Positions 32,022 through 34,881 of a stretch of 34,881 bases of DNA are shown one piece after another. This stretch comes from Candidatus Zhuqueibacterota bacterium. GTDB lineage: Bacteria; BS750m-G25. Under the pieces are notes generated by a model that was not told the DNA's origin, ran no database searches, and worked only from the letters and a program-made list of their open reading frames with translations. The stretch covers positions 1 to 34,881 of the forward strand of contig JADHWK010000021.1 of NCBI GenBank assembly GCA_016783505.1, written 5' to 3'. Position 1 is the stretch's first letter; every line of letters starts with the position of its first letter. Both the position numbers and the translations under genes were made by a program.

Positions 32022-33011
32022 ATGACAACCATTACTGATTATGTCGGATTTTCGGAACTTTTTCGGCGCTTTGATAAGAACCCCATTTTAACCCCGGCTA
32101 ACTGGCCCTACCCCGTCAACGCCGTCTTTAACCCCGGCGCCACAAAATTGGGGAATGAGACCTTATTGCTGGTGAGGGTTGAAGACATGGAGGGGTTTTC
32201 CCATCTAACCGTCACCCGTAGTGAGGATGGGAAAACCAATTGGCATATAGACTCCCAACCAACTCTGTTACACGATCTTAAGTCCCATCCCGAGGAGGTC
32301 TGGGGCATTGAAGACCCTCGGATCGTATGGCTCGAAGAACGCCAAGAATACGCTATTACCTATGCCTCTTTCTCCCGTGGGGGCCCCCTCGTTTCCCTGA
32401 CCATGACCAAGGACTTTAAGACCTTCAAGCGGATGGGGGCTATTATGCCGCCCGATGATAAAGATGCTTCCCTCTTTCCCCGACGTTTCGGCGGTCGCTG
32501 GATCCTAATTCATAGACCTATGCCAGTTTCCAATGGTATGGGGGCTCATATCTGGTTTTCCTACTCACCGGATTTAAAGTATTGGGGGGATCACCATGTC
32601 GTGATCGAGGCACGACAGGGGGGATGGTGGGACGCCAACAAGATCGGCCTCGGTCCCCAACCCTTAGAAACGGAGGAGGGCTGGCTCATCCTCTACCACG
32701 GGGTACGACGCACCGCATCGGGCTCCATTTACCGGTTGGGATTGGCCCTTTTAGACTTAGAGGAACCCTGGAAAGTGATTCGCCGGAGCAATGAATGGAT
32801 CTTCGGACCTAAAGAAGTCTACGAACGGATTGGGGGTATCCCCAACGTTATTTTTCCATGCGGTGCTGTTATTGACCGAGAGACGAACGAACTTCGGCTT
32901 TACTATGGAGCCGCCGACACCACCATCGGGCTGGCAATGGCCAAGATGGATGAGCTGCTGGATTACATAAAGTCGTGTCCTGGTCCCAAAGAATGGCGAA
33001 CCAGAGCATGA
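32022..33011 (+). CDS. GH130 beta-mannoside phosphorylase
   Basis: This 329-residue cytoplasmic five-bladed propeller of family GH130 releases mannose 1-phosphate from beta-mannosides by phosphorolysis. Motifs in order are FNPGATKLGNETLLLVRVED (36-55), VWGIEDPRI with catalytic Asp98, KDASLFPRRFGGRWILIHRP (147-166), NKIGLGPQPLET (206-217) and WLILYHGV (221-228). Basic residues at the phosphate site of known phosphorylases (Arg, Arg, Lys, His) appear conserved as Arg154/155, Arg165, Lys207 and His226, which favours phosphorylase over hydrolase activity. The linkage specificity is not known. A purine-rich GGAAAGGGG precedes the start. Enzymes that use mannose 1-phosphate are not in the window. 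Confidence 0.93.
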   Translation: MTTITDYVGFSELFRRFDKNPILTPANWPYPVNAVFNPGATKLGNETLLLVRVEDMEGFSHLTVTRSEDGKTNWHIDSQPTLLHDLKSHPEEVWGIEDPRIVWLEERQEYAITYASFSRGGPLVSLTMTKDFKTFKRMGAIMPPDDKDASLFPRRFGGRWILIHRPMPVSNGMGAHIWFSYSPDLKYWGDHHVVIEARQGGWWDANKIGLGPQPLETEEGWLILYHGVRRTASGSIYRLGLALLDLEEPWKVIRRSNEWIFGPKEVYERIGGIPNVIFPCGAVIDRETNELRLYYGAADTTIGLAMAKMDELLDYIKSCPGPKEWRTRA

Positions 33012-33020
33012 TCCTGGCTT

Positions 33021-34481
33021 ATGAAAAGTTTGATCCATTGGAATAGGGCTAAATTCCGGGCCCCCTGGCTTTTTTTCATCATCTTCGGATGCGGAGCCCC
33101 ACCCCGGCCCGGGGATTTCTCCCGATTAATTAACCTTTCCCATTTAGATTTTCTAAATGAAGCGGTGGAAATTGGGGGAACCCCCATGCTCATCACCCAC
33201 ATCTATTCTGAATTTCCGGATTATCAATGGGTGGATGCCGAGGGGGAAGGGATCGCCTGTGTGGACGATGTCAGCAGGGCCGTCTTGGTTTATCTTAAAC
33301 ATCATGAACTGTTCAATGATGAAGAAAGCCTCCAGAAGGCTAGCCTGGGGTTGAACTTTGTGATGTATATGGAGGAGGACGGGGAATTCTATAACTTCAT
33401 CCATCAGGATTATACCATTAATAAAACGGGAAGGACCAGCAAAAAGTCCTTTAATTGGTGGGCTGTCCGGGGGCTGAGGGCCCTGTGTTATGGCTACAAG
33501 GTTTTCAAGGATCAGGATGAAGAATATGCCTCAAGATTGAAGGATCATATTGTAGCTACATTTGAACCCCTAAATGAGATTCTGAGTTCTTATGGGTCAT
33601 ACCTTAAATTTTCTGCAGTATCATTAGTATTTGAACCGGATACAACTGACGTTAAATATTTTCAGGGCCCCCCAGCCTGGTTGGTGAACAACGGTGGTGA
33701 TGCCACCGCTGAAGTCGTGCTCGCCCTTTTGGACTACTACGGGATGGACCCCGATCCAAGCGTCAAGGATATGATCGAAAAATTCTCCGAGGGTTTAGTC
33801 CAGTATCAGCGGGGTGACGGGCAGACGTTTCCCTTCGGGGCCCATCTGAGCTGGCGGAATGTCTGGCACGCCTGGGGAAATTCCCAGACCCAGGCCCTGG
33901 CCCGGGCGGGAAGGAGCTTCAACCGGCAAGATTGGATTGAATCAGCCAAAAGGGAGGCGGACAATTTTTACATTTATCTTCTTTCCCAAAATTATCTAAA
34001 CCATATCGAGTTGAGAGAAAGTTGCCAATATCAGATTAAGATTTTTCCCCAGATCAGCTACGGGATACGGCCCATGGTCTCCGGATTGTTGGAACTATAT
34101 AAAACCACTAATGACGAAAAGTACGCCCAATCGGCCGGGCTGGCCGCCTCATGGCTGCGGGGGAATAATCCCGCCGGGAAGGCCATGTACGACCCCGCTA
34201 CGGGCCGTTGCTATGACGGCATTCAAAGCCCGGATGAGATCAACAGGAATTCTGGGGCCGAATCTACCATTGAGGCCTTAATGACCTTATTGGAAATTTC
34301 CCAAAATCCATTAGCATCTTCTTATTACTTTAACGATTTAATTATGACCCAGAAGGACAAAGGTGCCTACCCCGTTCCCGAAAAACGCACTATCATTTAT
34401 AAAGACAAACACGGAAACAGGATAAGGGTTGGCTGGAACGAGAAAAGCCAAAGGTTTTACATAATGAAAGGTGGGGTTTAA
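33021..34481 (+). CDS. lipoprotein resembling six-hairpin (alpha/alpha)6 glycosidases
   Basis: This 486-residue product starts with a positively charged hydrophobic signal ending IFGC (Cys24), so it is probably an anchored lipoprotein. The rest is rich in aromatic and acidic residues in a repeating helix-hairpin pattern: EGIACVDDVSRAVLVYL (about 77-93), SFNWWAVRGLRALCYGY, VNNGGDATAEVVLALLDYY, WRNVWHAWGNSQTQALARAG, GAESTIEALMTLLE. Such toroids are found in GH8/9/88/105/127-type and related enzymes. Asp82/Asp83 and the C-terminal YDGI...INRNSGAE motif may line a catalytic or binding groove, but I cannot assign a family. It is the last gene of the cluster, 9 bases after GH130. Its location suggests removal of sugar residues at the cell surface. 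Confidence 0.72.
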   Translation: MKSLIHWNRAKFRAPWLFFIIFGCGAPPRPGDFSRLINLSHLDFLNEAVEIGGTPMLITHIYSEFPDYQWVDAEGEGIACVDDVSRAVLVYLKHHELFNDEESLQKASLGLNFVMYMEEDGEFYNFIHQDYTINKTGRTSKKSFNWWAVRGLRALCYGYKVFKDQDEEYASRLKDHIVATFEPLNEILSSYGSYLKFSAVSLVFEPDTTDVKYFQGPPAWLVNNGGDATAEVVLALLDYYGMDPDPSVKDMIEKFSEGLVQYQRGDGQTFPFGAHLSWRNVWHAWGNSQTQALARAGRSFNRQDWIESAKREADNFYIYLLSQNYLNHIELRESCQYQIKIFPQISYGIRPMVSGLLELYKTTNDEKYAQSAGLAASWLRGNNPAGKAMYDPATGRCYDGIQSPDEINRNSGAESTIEALMTLLEISQNPLASSYYFNDLIMTQKDKGAYPVPEKRTIIYKDKHGNRIRVGWNEKSQRFYIMKGGV

Positions 34482-34498
34482 ACATCTAAACTTTATTC

Positions 34499-34527
34499 TT
34501 GACATTTACCCATCGTTTATTTATATT
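34499..34527 (+). promoter_or_regulatory. sigma-70-type promoter for the last gene
   Basis: TTGACA (34499-34504) and TATATT (34522-34527) are separated by 17 bases. It lies 18 bases after the stop of the lipoprotein gene, so the downstream secreted protein probably begins a new transcript. A short imperfect hairpin (GTTTA/TAAAC, about 34476-34491) just before could be a weak terminator of the sugar operon. Confidence 0.75.
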
Positions 34528-34529
34528 AT

Positions 34530-34655
34530 AGAAAGGAGGTGAAAATAAATTCCCACTACCAAACCAATAAAGAAAGGAGGTGATGGCAGAAAAAAAGCAA
34601 TTCTTTTAAACTGGATGCAGTGAAAAGAAAAACAGAAGTTAAAAAGGAGGTAAAG
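34530..34655 (+). promoter_or_regulatory. leader with three Shine-Dalgarno-like motifs
   Basis: The same 13 bases AGAAAGGAGGTGA occur at 34530-34542 and 34571-34583, and a third AAAAAGGAGG at 34641-34650 precedes the real ATG at 34656. The second copy is followed at two bases by ATG for an eight-codon frame (34583-34609, MAEKKQFF). That spacing is too short for normal initiation, and the first copy has no suitable start codon. The extra anti-16S motifs may be ribosome standby sites or remnants of duplicated leader. Confidence 0.55.
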
Positions 34656-34881
34656 ATGAACAAGGAAAATTGGAAGAAAGTGGTAGCAATCCTGCTCCCC
34701 GTTCTTCTGGTGATGGCGATGCCGCTCTTCGCCAGCGACAATGTCATCCTGAACGCCGATTTAGAGACCGATGCTCCATTTGCCTGGAGCCCTTATCCGG
34801 CGGCGGATGCCGAGTTGATCTGGGCTGAGGATGAAGCCTACACCTATTTCCGGTCCTTCAAGATAGCCAAAACCAGCACCG
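34656..34881 (+). CDS. secreted protein with signal peptide, N-terminal part only
   Basis: The frame is open to the window edge (75 codons). GGAGG lies five bases before the ATG. A clear signal peptide (VVAILLPVLLVMAMPLFAS) ends with a likely cleavage near FAS-D at residue 27/28. The mature part begins NVILNADLETDAPFAW, which resembles the opening strand of carbohydrate-binding modules of the CBM4/9/galactose-binding-like fold (N.(D/N)(F/L)E). With the preceding sugar cluster this could be an extracellular polysaccharide-degrading or glycan-binding protein, but the main domain lies outside the window. It has its own promoter. Confidence 0.85.
   Translation, partial: MNKENWKKVVAILLPVLLVMAMPLFASDNVILNADLETDAPFAWSPYPAADAELIWAEDEAYTYFRSFKIAKTST

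Overview
The window looks like chromosome from an uncultured bacterium of the FCB superphylum, in the neighbourhood of candidate lineages such as Marinimicrobia, KSB1 or Zixibacteria. Three things point there. A 933-residue secreted protein ends in a type IX secretion (FlgD-like) sorting domain containing NYPNPFNP. Many core genes lack a clear Shine-Dalgarno sequence. There are separate secD and secF genes and an spmA/spmB pair with no other sporulation genes nearby. The phylum is an inference; no rRNA gene is present.

Left part (1 to about 15.1 kb), nearly all on the minus strand. It starts with a response regulator cut by the window edge, which carries an N-terminal membrane anchor. Next come tRNA-Lys(TTT) followed immediately by a broken tRNA-Lys(CTT), then purA, secF, secD, a hot-dog thioesterase, a thioredoxin-TPR lipoprotein and a DUF559 endonuclease-like gene between G/C-run inverted repeats. 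Citrate lyase follows as a CitD-CitE fusion and CitF, with a pair of operator-like palindromes upstream of citF. The strand ends with pyrF, an Ig-repeat lipoprotein and pyrE. Intergenic gaps are rich in short dispersed palindromes.

Middle part (about 15.2 to 19.9 kb), plus strand, looks acquired or rearranged. It holds an AT-rich orphan protein with a PD-(D/E)XK-like motif behind a cluster of palindromes. Next is an intact DAACS-family symporter with a large extra loop domain, lying between an N-terminal and a C-terminal fragment of related symporters. Then come spmA and spmB; base composition changes visibly inside spmB.

Right part (about 19.9 to 34.5 kb), plus strand, is a carbohydrate-utilisation cluster. 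A near-perfect promoter and a LacI-type operator precede a LacI-family regulator gene. It overlaps a clan GH-A glycoside hydrolase gene, followed by a zinc polyol-type dehydrogenase, a PfkB sugar kinase, the sorting-domain surface protein, an ABC sugar-binding lipoprotein, two permeases, an AT-rich GH32/GH68-like propeller, a GH130 mannoside phosphorylase and a six-hairpin-glycosidase-like lipoprotein. Most junctions overlap or are under 40 bases apart, which suggests one operon. No ABC ATPase is present, so a shared one elsewhere is likely. A plausible but unproven scheme is import of oligosaccharides through the ABC system, cytoplasmic cleavage or phosphorolysis, polyol oxidation to a ketose, and phosphorylation by the kinase. 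A new promoter and a leader with three Shine-Dalgarno-like motifs precede a secreted protein cut by the right edge.

The observations I rate highest are the citrate lyase acyl-carrier domain lacking its attachment serine, a SecF with two apparent extra membrane segments, the DUF559 gene between inverted repeats with a 9-bp direct repeat outside, and the nested symporter locus.
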